Positions 44,675 through 55,797 of a stretch of DNA of 64,000 nucleotides are shown in pieces (positions within the stretch are counted from its first letter, which is position 1; every line of letters begins with the position of its first letter). Position numbers and translations under genes: made by a program. Source of the stretch: Mytilinidion resinicola (taxonomy: Eukaryota; Ascomycota; Dothideomycetes; Mytilinidiales; Mytilinidiaceae). The stretch lies in NCBI RefSeq assembly GCF_010093595.1, contig NW_022985439.1, positions 2,438,479 to 2,502,478 on the forward strand, read 5' to 3'. Under the pieces are notes generated by a model. It saw nothing but the letters and a program-made list of their open reading frames with translations, did no database searches and was not told the origin of the DNA.

Positions 44675-46795
44675 ATGGATGTCTTGCAGCGCTTTTTGCC
44701 GGCGACTAAGCCTATCAGTCCCACTCTCCTGGATCGCCACGCGACACCTATTCCCCCTGGCATCGAGACTACTACCAGTTCACACAGTCGAGACCACACA
44801 CCCGAGAATGCAGAGAGGGACGAAAATCGGACGTCACCTGATGTCACCGTGGAAAGCAAGCCCAGTAGCCCCATCGTCATGCCGCCTATAATCACCATCA
44901 TCGGGGACAGCGATGAGAGTGGCCGTTCCTCGTCCTCGGATGCAGGCCTCGCAGAACACCGTATAGATTCGGGTGACATCAGCGACCACACGATTCAAAA
45001 TCACGATCACCGGACCCTCATTCCCCGTACGCTTCCTAGAGACGCTCCCAGACGCAAGGCCGGCAGGCAACGCCTACGTGGTACATCGAGCAACTCTGGC
45101 ATCGAGTCCATCTCGAGATACAAGCAAAAAGTCGATGAAGTTAAGGTCCTCGAACAAGAGGTTCGCGAACTCCGCATATCGCCCTCCGGAACGCCCCCAC
45201 ACAGGCCTTGGAAGCTGAAGCGAGTCAGCACAGCCCCTGGACTGTGCGAGAAACATATAACGGATGGCAATATACATGGGGAGCCACGATTCGTCTGGAT
45301 CCCGAGCACACTGTCGAGAGCGGACACTTCGTGCCAGACCGCGGACGTCACTCCTTCCGAAAAGAGTGCAGGAAACGACTGCAGCACCCCGTTACGAGCA
45401 TGCTTGAGTCAATCGCCAAAGAATAGAACGAGCAGCCCATCGAGCATTCCACATAAACCGATCGTGAAGAATAGCGCGATAGGAAGTCCGCCGTCAGGTC
45501 TCACAGGCAAAAGGCGTAAACACGGACATCAACGAACGAAGGCTGTTGACTTCGACAGTCCGACGTCTCTGTTCATGTCTTCGGTTTCAAAGCTGAAGTC
45601 ATGGGTAGCGGAAAAGGACAGCGCGATGACGGCTGATCCTGAAATTGAGATAGCCAAAGCTGTTTCTTTTATAAAACCTCGGTCGAAGAGCAAAGCCGCA
45701 GATTCAGCTGTCACGCGTACCGATGTCCATGTCGTTGCCATCTCTGCTCCAGAAGACGACGCGAGTCTCAAGAAACCTCGCAAACTCTCTGCAACGCCGA
45801 CGAAGCAGATCGTCCAAACAGATGCCGGGGCCTATGGGGTGGTTTGGGACGATCCTCCGACCTCTTCTTCCGACAATGAGACCCGCCGTCGTGGATCAGA
45901 CGCCGGTCAGGCTCTCGAAGCTGCTAGCTCCACCGGCCTAGAAGGAGTGGACACCAAGCTCTCCGACTGGAGCTGGCGAACCTTGGGCTCATTCGATCAA
46001 GCCACTCGACGAGACCGGAAGCCCTCACACTTCGTCCCGAATATCGTCGTCTTCCCAGACGATTCCTACCAAAACACCGTCCCAGCTATCGCATCTGGTC
46101 GTCACACCTACCTTCGCCACACGGCCTCCTCCACCCTCGACTCATCCTCAGACGCAGAACCATCCGCCGCACCCCTCCAATCCTCCTCCCTCCTCCCCCG
46201 CCGCGACCCCCCTCCGCCCCCCAACAGCGCCTCCTCCTCCGGCCTCCTCCTCCCCCGCCGCTCCCCCTCCGCCGGCCGCAACAGCCCCAGCCGCACCACC
46301 TCCACCACAGACTCCTCCCTCTCCTCCACTACCTCAGACCTCCACCAGGCGGCCTTCCTCCCCCCACCTCCCTCCCCCTCCGCCGACCACCCCTCCTGGC
46401 CCCGCGCGAAGAAAGACTCTCTCTTCCCCTCCGCCTCGGACGAGCACCTGCACCTCACCAGCACGCATAGGCTGTCGCACATCGACAACCTGCATTTCCG
46501 CACGCACAAGGATAGTCTGGCGGTGGCGCGCGCGAAGTGGGAACGGAAGTACTCGCAGGCCATGGGCCTGGTGGGCGCTGGGGGTGTGGATCCGGAGAGG
46601 TTTCGCGGGAGGTGTAGTGTGGCGATTGCGCGGAAGAGGATGAAGGGGAGGAGGGAGGTGGGGAGGGGGAGGTTGGAGAGTTTGAGTGAGGGCGGCGGGG
46701 TGGGATTGGGAGGAGGGGAGGTGCGGGTGGCGACGGCGAGGGCGGGGGAGATGGTTGGAGGGGGGGAGGGCAGGGTTGTTAGGATTGTGGAGTAG
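44675..46795 (+). CDS. Disordered Ser-rich protein, function unknown
   Basis: A single exon starting at ATG 44675 gives 706 residues. The start is MDVLQRFLPATKPISPTLLD. A short coiled coil, RYKQKVDEVKVLEQEVRELR, lies at about 149-168. The central part is Ser/Asp-rich with repeated SSSD and DNET-type acidic patches. The 46130-46400 region encodes Ser/Pro tracts with strongly biased C-rich codons. C-terminal HRLSHIDNLHFRTHKDSLAV and ARAKWERKYSQAMG form a helix, followed by a Gly/Arg-rich tail whose codons are G-rich. No domain, signal peptide or membrane segment is seen. The ordered island near the C-terminus is the best candidate for a functional element. Confidence 0.75.
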   Translation: MDVLQRFLPATKPISPTLLDRHATPIPPGIETTTSSHSRDHTPENAERDENRTSPDVTVESKPSSPIVMPPIITIIGDSDESGRSSSSDAGLAEHRIDSGDISDHTIQNHDHRTLIPRTLPRDAPRRKAGRQRLRGTSSNSGIESISRYKQKVDEVKVLEQEVRELRISPSGTPPHRPWKLKRVSTAPGLCEKHITDGNIHGEPRFVWIPSTLSRADTSCQTADVTPSEKSAGNDCSTPLRACLSQSPKNRTSSPSSIPHKPIVKNSAIGSPPSGLTGKRRKHGHQRTKAVDFDSPTSLFMSSVSKLKSWVAEKDSAMTADPEIEIAKAVSFIKPRSKSKAADSAVTRTDVHVVAISAPEDDASLKKPRKLSATPTKQIVQTDAGAYGVVWDDPPTSSSDNETRRRGSDAGQALEAASSTGLEGVDTKLSDWSWRTLGSFDQATRRDRKPSHFVPNIVVFPDDSYQNTVPAIASGRHTYLRHTASSTLDSSSDAEPSAAPLQSSSLLPRRDPPPPPNSASSSGLLLPRRSPSAGRNSPSRTTSTTDSSLSSTTSDLHQAAFLPPPPSPSADHPSWPRAKKDSLFPSASDEHLHLTSTHRLSHIDNLHFRTHKDSLAVARAKWERKYSQAMGLVGAGGVDPERFRGRCSVAIARKRMKGRREVGRGRLESLSEGGGVGLGGGEVRVATARAGEMVGGGEGRVVRIVE

Positions 46796-47457
46796 GGGGG
46801 TGAGGGGGATGGAGTGGAATGGGGGTAATGGGTGAGGTAGGATAGAGATTGGAATTGAGACTATGCTCTGAGGCTTGCGGTTGGTTCTTTGTCATGTGAT
46901 CTTCACGTGCTGTTTGTTTTTGGGGGCGTGCTTGGGGTATAAAATCTTCCGCGTCTTCTCTTCTTTTCTTTATCGCGGAGGTGGTCGGAATTCGAAACTG
47001 CGCGACACGGAGACGCATGGAGAGAATTCGGTGAACTGGGGACTGCAAATCTCCAAGAGAAAGAAGATGATGGAGTTTGTGTGCTGTGGAGTGTGAAAAT
47101 AACGTCGGGAGGAGCTAGCTGATGGCTGGTGGAGAGGCGGTGGATTCGGGGGAGAGCAAATTGATATGACGATTGACGAATGATGGTTGTGGTGGGCTGG
47201 GGGATGGTAATGGTGTGCGAGAGGGTGAGGTGGTGGTGGTGGGTAGGTTTTAGTGGTGGTGGGGATGGGTAGGTTGCGTGGAGGGCCATGGGGGAGAGCT
47301 TTTCAGATAGTCTCTGAATTTAGGAGGGATATGGTCACGTATGCATCCTGTGGCCTCAAACGTCATAGCAGAAGAGACTTCAAATCTAGCGTGAAGAAGT
47401 CTAGGTAGAAAGACGACTTGGAGGCCTTGCATCCCTATTCCAATGACATAGAGAGTC
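46796..47457. other. Convergent 3' spacer
   Basis: Lies between the disordered-protein gene (plus) and the DUF6590-like gene (minus). A TATAAAA at about 46937 on the plus strand is followed only by very short frames. Purine-rich tracts occur at 46800-46830 and 47190-47280. Confidence 0.35.
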
Positions 47458-49231
47458 CTATCTCGGTTTGTCGAGCTCGCTCTTGTAGTAGTGTATCAAT
47501 CTGCCCATATCCTCATCAGCCACTCTCCCAAGATCTTTAACCTTCACATTCCACTCTATGGGGTATAGTTTTCCGAAGCGTATGCGACACGCTACATTTA
47601 GAGGCTGCCTCTCCGCTGCGGGTGGAAGAACTCCAATCGGTTCATACCTTAGTTCGTTTTCCCCCGGTAGAAGAGTAGGGGACTGCAGCGTTGTGTAGTA
47701 TATGATGGCATGTTCTGCAGGTCGACACCCTGGTTTCAACGTTCCTCGACCCCCATAGGTGAAAATTGGACTATCTCTGATCAGATCCATACGCTCCGAG
47801 CTGGATTTGCACATACCACGCATAGCAGAACCCGGCTTTATTTTCTACAGCGACGAATCGTATTATTTGGCTATACATCCTCCCTGAGTGAACAATAAAT
47901 GTGACGTTATCTGAATCTTGTCGTGGCGGGATATGTCCCATGGCCTCCGAGAATAGCACCGAAAACATCTGGTTCAGGCGTTAGTTAGACAACACTTTGG
48001 AATATTAACATTAACTTACTCTTCCACGTTTGAAGAAGTTTTTTGCGTCCGCTCGAACACAGTACGCTATTGAAAATTTGAGCTCAGTATGTGGAGGCAT
48101 TTGGACAAGTGAGAGAAGGTACTTACAAGGATCTAGTTTCTCATGCGTCCCAGGACTTCCCCTCACGGGATCAGCTACCCCTACCCCCATCCATACTTCC
48201 ATATGGGGAGCTGATGAATCTTCTGTAGGGGCTGTCGACACACTGCGACTGATCGAGGACCCCACCGAAACGGCCGAAGAACCTCCCGTACTGGGTTGAT
48301 CATACCTACCACGACTAGGGAAGAATCTTTCGTCTCAGTCCCCATCGTCTTTCACAGGTGGGATCAACTCATCGGCACCAGCTTCTCCAGGTTGAACTTT
48401 CTTGGGCTCAGCAATATTCAGAAGGTTCATCTCTTCAATGAGGTTGAAGTCCCTTGAATATTCAAGGACCGGAGAAAGTTCAAACAAAGTTCTCAGCGTG
48501 TGTCTGACGTGGGTGATGAAATGCTCGTCCTGCAGTGCGGTGTGTATATCATCGTCTAATAGCGCCTTATCTATACACCAGTCAGATAGATCCCTAACTG
48601 CTTTTCACAAGTGGCAGCTTATAGATCCTGGCGATAGTTCTACTCACTATAGGCAACGCTCAGAAATGCCTCTTGAGGTATCACCTGGAAGGCGATTTCG
48701 GAAAGTTTTCTATAGATAGGGATAATGACACTTACATCTTGTCAGATACGACTCTAGGCTTTCTAGAATGCTATCAACGAGGTCAGAGTCCTCGGGACTC
48801 AGACGATCAAGGCCGCCAGCGTCCACGTCGAAACTCGAATTCCACAGCTGAAATCTATCGTTCTCATTTGAAAAGTAAGATTTCAATGTTCGACCTTGCT
48901 CCGGTGCGTTTCTAAGGCTGCTTGAAATATCCTTGAAACTGGCCGTGCATCGGGCTGATTTCTCGGCTGAGTTAGTTGGCAGAGGTGGATATGCGCTTGC
49001 CCTCCCGTCTTGCTCTCTGTTAATGTTCGAGGCATTGCTTGTCGTGTCCACTGCGCCTGGGCCGCTTCTGAGAGGACTCGTGCCAACCGCGGAGTCATAA
49101 CTCTCATCACGTCTTTGGGAGCCAACGTGAGTTTTACTCCAAATATATTCCGGCTGTCCATCAGGATCCCATACAACCCGGTAGTGATCTAAATGCTGCG
49201 CACTCCAAGTCCAGCGATTGGGTTCCGCCAT
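47458..49231 (-). pseudogene. DUF6590-like fungal protein with one in-frame stop
   Basis: Six exons join in phase: 49231-48750, 48709-48648, 48597-48127, 48066-48020, 47968-47817 and 47770-47458. Together they code for 508 residues except for one TGA at 48337-48335. Exon 1 starts MAEPNRWTWSAQHLDHYRVV. The C-terminal half matches the DUF6590 pattern: YCVRADAKNFFKRGRMFSVL, SGRMYSQIIRFVAVENKAGF, PIFTYGGRGTLKPGC, AEHAIIYYT and RIRFGKLYPIEWNVKVKDLG. Every join and 171 codons after the TGA stay in frame, so the stop looks recent or could be a base-call error. No canonical intron removes it. Translation as written would end at 268 residues, before the domain. The first intron is only 40 nt (GTATCT...CTATAG), which is unusually short. 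Confidence 0.7.
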
Positions 49232-49841
49232 TGCTGGCCGTTGAATGTTCTTTCGAGCCGACGACGGAGTGGATAGGTTGTATGTAGAAGTGCATTCGAA
49301 ATACCACAACGTAGGTCGATACTACTGCATTGTTATCCATTACGAAGATAAAAATTAGACCCTATATGTAGCCTTTTGACTTTCAACGTAAGAAGAAGGT
49401 GCGGGGTAAGTGGAAGTGGCGTTAATCATTCGCTCTTGAAGCCTAGCCTTGCATAGTTCACCGGTCAACGCATCTTGGCAACGAGGCAACTCTATTTCCT
49501 CGATAAGAACTTCTTTCGCCCTCTTTGAACTAATGTAACAGTACGCTTTTACAGTTGTCTACTTCCAAGATCTGATTCTGTTCCAGTCTGTCAGCGTGCG
49601 GTTTCCAGCACTTGAGACGTCCGCTCACAGTGCGGTGCCGGGTTCCGATTGGAAAGTAAAGAGTGCAGGTTCAACACAACTCCGTCAAGCATGTTAGAGT
49701 TTCGAAAGCTCAGTAAGGTAAATCTATTCAAAGGGCGCCAGAACAGAGTAGCTAGTTGATTTTAATGCTAGGGCTTGTCAAATCGAGATCTTAGGCGTTT
49801 CTAAATCTACCCCTCGAAACTGTTCGGCACAATCTACGGCT
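49232..49841. other. Divergent promoter region
   Basis: 610 bp between the start codons of the DUF6590-like gene (minus) and the DUF7580-like gene (plus). No other feature was recognised. Confidence 0.4.
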
Positions 49842-51575
49842 ATGCCGACGGCAGTAGAGATAGGGGGACTGGTGCTGGGGGTCATTGGTGCATGTCCTGC
49901 TGTAATTGAGGTGTTGCAGCTTTACAAAGGAGCCCTAAAGACGCGATCGAGCTACCACGAAGACCAAGTTCAGGCTCTTCTCCTTGATTTACGGGTGCAG
50001 AATGCGTTATTCGAGGGCTCATATCGCATCTTGATGGGACATCGAGACACTTCAGCCCTACGAGGCCCAAATTGTGATTGGCAATCTATCTCGGACTCGA
50101 TCAAGAGCAAGCTTGAGAACGACGACCATTGGAAGACATATGGTGAGCTCATAAAGTCTATCTATGACTGTTGGAAAGCGCTTAGCTCCCATATTGTAAA
50201 GGTATGTTGTTAATGCGAACCGGTAAAACGGTTGTCATGAAACTCGCACTACAAGCCTATCATCCACAATGAACCGCACATATCACCCTCTATTTTTCAT
50301 GTTGATTCAATATTCTGATGCATTAGAGCGCTTTGCTAACTCTCATTGGGATTTCAGCCTCCGGCTGGACGACTAGTCTTCAACTGGATCGATAAAACAA
50401 ACGAGATGTTAGAGCGAATCCGATATGCCATTAATGACCCTAGTCGATGCGATCTGCTTAACAAGCTACGAGATTCCAATACAGCACTAGATGCACTTGT
50501 CCGGCAGCAAAAGATATTGCGTAAGCAACAACGGAATCATATTAGGAGCCACGCAGCTTATTTTCGAAGTCTGCGATCCGCCGCGCTAGATTTCTGTCAA
50601 GCTGTTGCATTGTCTCTTGGCTGCACGTGTACCTCAACACATGCTATCACAGTAGAGCTTCAATCCATTGCTGTTGCTCGCTCTCTCGCGGAAAGCTCGG
50701 GCGGATATACTGCTGCGCCAAATTCACCTTTGGAGATGGAAATGATATACAAGCCTGGGATAAACGGTACCATACCAGTACCCATGAAGCTGGAATTGTT
50801 CTTTACCGTTGGTCGAGAACTATATTTGCAGCACACGCAGCAGGGATCTTTACAGCAAACCCCGATGCACTGCTTAGCACAGAGCATGGAACAGACACTA
50901 CGGAATTGCGTGGTAGGGGCGAAAGCTGACTACCCTATTTCTAGTCAAGGGTCACTGCGTATAGACATAAGCCGCAAGCAAGCCTCAACACACAACTCTC
51001 CCATGTCTTTGCAATCGTTGTTTGGGGATCTGTCACTGCCATGCTTTCAGAACGGTAACTTCTTCGAGCGAGATAGAATCAGCATGGCGATTACTCTTAT
51101 ATGCTCTGTTCTCGGTCTCCACTCAACCCCTTGGCTCTCCAGCGCTTGGACGAGTAACAACATCGAGTTCTTGCCTTCATCAGGAGGTATCACTCGCACC
51201 TCTCTGCAAAGGCCACGAATTACGATACCACTCCAACGTGATAGCTTGATGAACACCGGGTCGAGTGCACCCTCATTCGGCGTTCGAAACAGTTCCCTCT
51301 TTGCCTTGGGAATGATCCTTCTCGAGATACTCATGGGGACATCACTTGCATCCAGGCGGACGGCAAACGAAACGGAAATTGCGACTGCCTGGAGGCTTGA
51401 GCACGTCGTATGCAGCAAAGAGCTACCTTTCTGGAGGAAAGTCGTCAGTGGATGTCTTCACTGTCCCTTTTCTGGAATAGACATGGATTTAGCATCTGAC
51501 CCACCTGTACTTTTGGATTGCGTGCAAACAGAAATACTCCAACCTTTGTTGAAGGCCTCCAGGGCGCTTCCATAG
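49842..51575 (+). CDS. DUF7580-like fungal protein with helical N-terminal domain
   Basis: Exons 49842-50201 and 50358-51575 give 525 residues; the 156-nt intron (GTATGT...TTCAG) is the longest in the window. N-terminal MPTAVEIGGLVLGVIGACPA followed by VIEVLQLYKG is a Gly-rich hydrophobic helix as seen in HeLo-like and related fungal death or prion-associated domains. Helical sequence follows to about 220. The C-terminal half fits DUF7580, a degenerate kinase-like module: FFERDRISMAITLICSVLGL, then TPWLSSAW, then FGVRNSSLFALGMILLEILM at about 426-445, equivalent to the kinase F helix. Kinase catalytic motifs are absent. Such proteins are common in filamentous fungi and often associated with non-self recognition loci; no function is proven. 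Confidence 0.75.
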
Positions 51576-52549
51576 CCCTACTCAAAACGAGTTCTCTCGG
51601 TCGTTTCCAGTTCGATTGGATGAACACTTCTCAAATCTACTCCCCTTGTCGACTCTCATAAATCTGGTACCTCTCCGATAGCGTCACCGTCGAAGATTAT
51701 TCCTTTCTGGACAGCCAAGCTCTTATTAATGCTCCTCGACATGGAGAACACCTCCGAATCCCGAAGGCGGTCAAGGTGGACGGAACATGAGGCAGAGTCA
51801 CGTCCCAGAATTGGAGGGTAAACGCGTTGTGTGAATGAGAATTTCTGAGTCGCACAAGTGCGATCGAAGGGCAGACTTGTAGTTTCTATTCTCTCAAACA
51901 AATCTAAGGCCTTCTGCAGTGAGTTGAAACACGTGATGTGTGTGGTACACTTCATGGTGTAATGAATCTCGCTCTATAGAAACATAGACAGGTGTATTTT
52001 GTAGAATAATTTGGGAGCATAACGCTCGTAAGATGAGACCAACGTTCAGGTGCGTAGATGAGTTGTCAGGGAACGGGATCGTAGAAATGCTACTTAGAAT
52101 ATATGATCCCCTTGAACCTGACGCCCGAACGATGAAAGCGAGAAGTCATCGAACGACGTCTAAGTAGCAGTACCCAGCACAATTCACTTTGATGTCTTGC
52201 GTGACGCAATACTTGGAAGTGAACATCACGTGTTGCGGAGTGCGGCGACTTTCTGGGCACCGCTTGCGGCGACCAAATAGGGAATTGGAAGCGAGACCCT
52301 TAATGTCTCTCACCGGAGCTATCATACTTCAATACTCTCGTCACGCATGCAAATAAGACTTTTTCAGGCGCCCACGTACCTCATTGTTGTTTTCAAATGA
52401 CCTTTGCATTCAAGGCTATCATCTTTGAAAGATAGAAAAAGCTTCGACATCCTGGCATTCTCAGCCTTTCTAGCCCTCAGCTCAACTTCCGGAGTCTCAA
52501 TCATCTCGAGCTTGCAACCTCCGAGTCAACTACGCCGCCATCAACCTCC
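51576..52549. other. Intergenic, 1 kb
   Basis: A 99-codon minus-strand frame (51656-51955) starts MKCTTHITCFNSLQKALDLF but has no recognised relatives or promoter. A CACGTG site lies near 52228. No gene is supported. Confidence 0.35.
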
Positions 52550-54259
52550 ATGTCTTTGCGAGGCTTCCAAATAAAACGAAACCCTGCAATCACCGATTCC
52601 TATGATCCCTGCGCCGGGATTGAATTCGATCCTCCACGTGACTCGGACGAGCTATTCGATGCCTTGAAAGCCGCTTATCCTCGTCGGAGAACTCACAAGG
52701 CGCGAATCAGAGAAGCAATTATCGAATTCCTAGTCACTGAGCGAGAGGCATCGAGGTCGCGAAGTGGAAGTCCGGTGGCCTCGACACGTGACAGTGACCG
52801 CAGGGGGGATATTGAGCATGTAATAGAAGGACCCAATGGAGCTGTTGTATCAGATAAAATATCTCGAGATTTCGATACGCAAGGTAGCAAGAAGGAAAGT
52901 ACTGCGGCTATTACGAGACCTGACCCGACCCCAGCTACCACACGCTCGTTGGACGATGGAGTCGCAAAACCATCGAAGCAGACGAGTCAAGAAAGATCAA
53001 TCGCTGTGCAGTCCTTGGCTGCTACAAGGGTTGCAGTAAACGATCTAACAATCGTCTGGAGCTCTGTCGACGGTCTGGCGCGAAATGCAAGGGTTAAGCG
53101 TATCATGACTGACGAAGAGTTGGAGCAATACCGGCTCCGGAGGGTTATCGGAGCGTGTAAAGTTTGTAAAGCAAAGAAGCGCAAGGTAATTTGGCACCTT
53201 GAATAATTCAAGGCTCATACTGATGATATTTAGTGTAATCATGGCGATCGACCTCCAGCAAGCCCTCCTGACGTGGGAGTAAAGACATCGAAGCCGCAAG
53301 CAATTTCTACATCTGAAGCGCCGGAGGCTTCAGCCCGAGATGTGCAACAGAATCATGCTTCCGTATGCCAAAGTGAAGCCACACAGGTTGATTCCAATGA
53401 GAATCGCGGGGACGAGCGCACAGAAAAGCCACTAGTCAACACCCAACAGACTTTATCAGCACATGATAGCAAATTCGATTCCAACGCTTGGATACTAGGT
53501 GTAATAGATGGGTTCACTGAGATTGACTCGTCCATAAATGCACTAGGATGCACAAAGTCACCTCCACCACTTCAACCAGCACATCTTCCTGCGCCACACC
53601 ACCCCGTTGTGGATCTAAGATATCCAGAGCCAGCTAGCCCGATACGAATCGACCATAATATCAACATCCCAAGAACAGATGCAATTAAAAAGCCACATCA
53701 AGCATATCTCCAAAATGAGGCATTATCACCTGGATTACCCCAGTTCATTTCCCCTGCCGAGCTTGATGCAGAGCCGGTTTCACAATTACCCATCGTGAAT
53801 AGCAACATTAAATCGTCAAAAAGTCCATCCAAACTCTCGGCCCTCTCTGTTAAATTGTTCCGAAAGTCTAGTCCAGCGAACAGCAAAGCAGATCATGCGG
53901 ACAAACCGAAGGACCTCCAAAAAGCCGGACGTAAGGAGCAGAGTTCAGCCAAAAACAGTCTAAAACGCCTCTTCAGTCCGAGACATAAGAACCCTCTGGA
54001 TGATCTCTACCTTACGGAGCCAGATCCGCACCCAAAGTCCAGCTTCTTCTCAGCAGAAATGCCACCTCTCCAGCCTCGGAGTTACATGGAATCACACCAA
54101 TTACAGCCCCACGGTAGCCATCACTCAGCTTACAAGCATTCTTCAAGTTTTGCTACGTACGACATGGTTCGCGCCAGAGTTGCTCCACACGAAATGGCGC
54201 GCGCCAGATTTCCTCCATACGAAATGGCGCTCGCCAATGAACTTGATACGATACTTTAA
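52550..54259 (+). CDS. Putative fungal regulator with GACKVCKAKKRKC zinc-cluster-like motif
   Basis: Exons 52550-53185 and 53234-54259 join over a 48-nt intron (GTAATT...TTTAG), giving 553 residues. The splice falls inside the motif: RVKRIMTDEELEQYRLRRVI, GACKVCKAKKRK, then CNHGD from exon 2. The pattern R-IGACxxCKxxKRKC is shared by a group of filamentous-fungal proteins and resembles half of a zinc cluster, but it lacks the second Cys triad of a true Zn2Cys6 domain. Before it, PPRDSDELFDALKAAYPRRR and the following helix look ordered. The rest is Ser/Pro-rich. The C-terminus has a duplicated hexamer-like pattern (ARVAPHEM, ARARFPPYEMALAN). DNA or nucleic-acid binding is plausible but unproven. 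Confidence 0.75.
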
Positions 54260-54487
54260 GGCGCACCTTAATAGATTTCATCTCACTATTAAGAGGTGTT
54301 GAGAGTGGTGATGAGAGGACACTATGTCATAAGGCGGGCCCTGGGGATAACACCGTCATTTACGCATCTCCGTTATCGCGACTTTCGTAGCTAGGAGTTC
54401 GTTGCGTTCAGTATCATTCTGAAGACTATCTAAGAAACTACATAATGAGAACAAATTGACAATGCAAACATTACTTCATTCGCACAA

Positions 54488-55797
54488 TCATGTCCCCTCA
54501 TTCGCTGGACCAGGTCCTCCCGTCTTCTGGCCCTCATCTACCTCCTTGATCGCAAGCCCTCGGTCCGGTCCAGACTGCCACGCATGACCCGTCCAATTCG
54601 CACCGCTCGACCTCACACTCGATGGACTCTGAGGCGTCTGGGCGGTGGGAATGTGATGTGCACTATCCAATTCAACCGGATACTTGACATCACCCGGGGC
54701 TTCTGAGAGCCTATGAGGCATAAAAGGATCGCTCGGGGTACCTCCAGTAGGTGAAACCCCTTTTCGAGACAGGCCATCGCCTTGTGATAGAGGCGAAGAT
54801 GCCGTTGGGCTGTATAATCCGGGGGACATCGCGGGATTAGACGGCAGTTCGTAAGCAGTCGGCTTTGGTGATGCGGCATGGTGGTATTTTTGGTAAGACG
54901 GGGCGGGGGAGGTGTAGGCTGGAGGGATGGAATCTATTCAGATGTGTCAACGGCATCATTCGAATTACCATGTAGATTCGGAATGCTTACCTTGTGGATT
55001 ACTCGACTTAGGAGTTTCAATGATATCAGGTTGCCCAGCGCCAGGAGGGAAAGATAGCCGTGTTTGGAGGGTGTTGTTGCTCTCTTTGCGGGATTTCTTT
55101 GCGTGTCTAGCGAAGTAGATGACTAGACCAATGATGATGGCAAGGACTGCTACACCACCAGCCGCTCCACCTGCTATAGCGCCCGTGTTACTCTTATGGC
55201 TTGTGACTACCACCGTCGGAACGCTTGTCGGTGCTGTCAAAGCATTGGTGATAGAGCCGGAGCTTGCCGATGCGGAGCTAGATGATGAGGAGCTGATGGA
55301 TGTGCTTGCGCTTGACGCTTCTACGGATACTTTTGCAGAAGAGTTAGGACTGGATGTTGACGTAGCTACGGCGGATGACGGTCCGCCAGTAGCAGAATAT
55401 TCGGAGAACTCTTCCGGTGTAGCAAAATACGCCGCTCGGAGATCACCGCTCGGACAATGTCCTTGTACACACGGATCAGACTTGCAGCACCCCCAAAATG
55501 GGGGGGTGGTCGCATTGCAAGTGTAAAACTGGCTGTCGGAAGGACAACCCAAGTCTTTGAAGCTCGCAAAGTATGCTGGATTGAATGTCGCTGGCTGGAG
55601 GGCCCCAAGCGGACAGCCATTTCCGTCGCATGCTTCCTGTGTACAGCATCCTGCGAATTGGGAGCCGGAGCCTTGGGCACAGGCATACCATATTCCCTCG
55701 CTCGGGCAAGAAGGCTCGAAAGCCTGACGTATGTAATATAAAGACATGTAGTCGTTAAATGTTATCAAACTAAGAGTAACGAAATGAGATAGAACAT
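54488..55797 (-). CDS. Cysteine-rich single-pass membrane protein with two WYxC-GCC-GCP repeats
   Basis: Exons 55797-55771, 55723-54991 and 54933-54488 give 401 residues. The ectodomain has two tandem repeats: IWYACAQGSGSQFAGCC, EACDGNGCPLGALQPATF, then QFYTCNATTPPFWGCCKSD and HCPSGDLRAAYF. A Ser/Thr-rich stalk follows. GAIAGGAAGGVAVLAIIIGL at about 185-205 begins the membrane helix, followed by basic ARHAKKSRK (cytoplasmic side). The tail is Pro/Ser-rich. This is a known fungal surface-protein layout, perhaps a wall or stress sensor. The start is uncertain: exon 1 supplies only MFYLISLLL before AFEPSC, short for a signal peptide, and an alternative ATG at 55747 gives no better one. The last intron joins NPQ to DSIPPAYTSP cleanly. 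Confidence 0.75.

Noticed and set aside
46875..47096. Short hydrophobic ORF after a TATAAAA
   Set aside because: There is no ATG at the start of the frame; the ATGs after the TATA box give only a few codons.
48310..48360. An intron that would remove the TGA in the DUF6590-like gene
   Set aside because: GT...AG pairs around it are 41 or 50 nt and break the reading frame, and no donor with the required phase was found nearby.
51656..51955. 99-codon minus-strand ORF
   Set aside because: No recognisable family, no promoter signals and no conserved-looking motif; it lies in an otherwise empty spacer.
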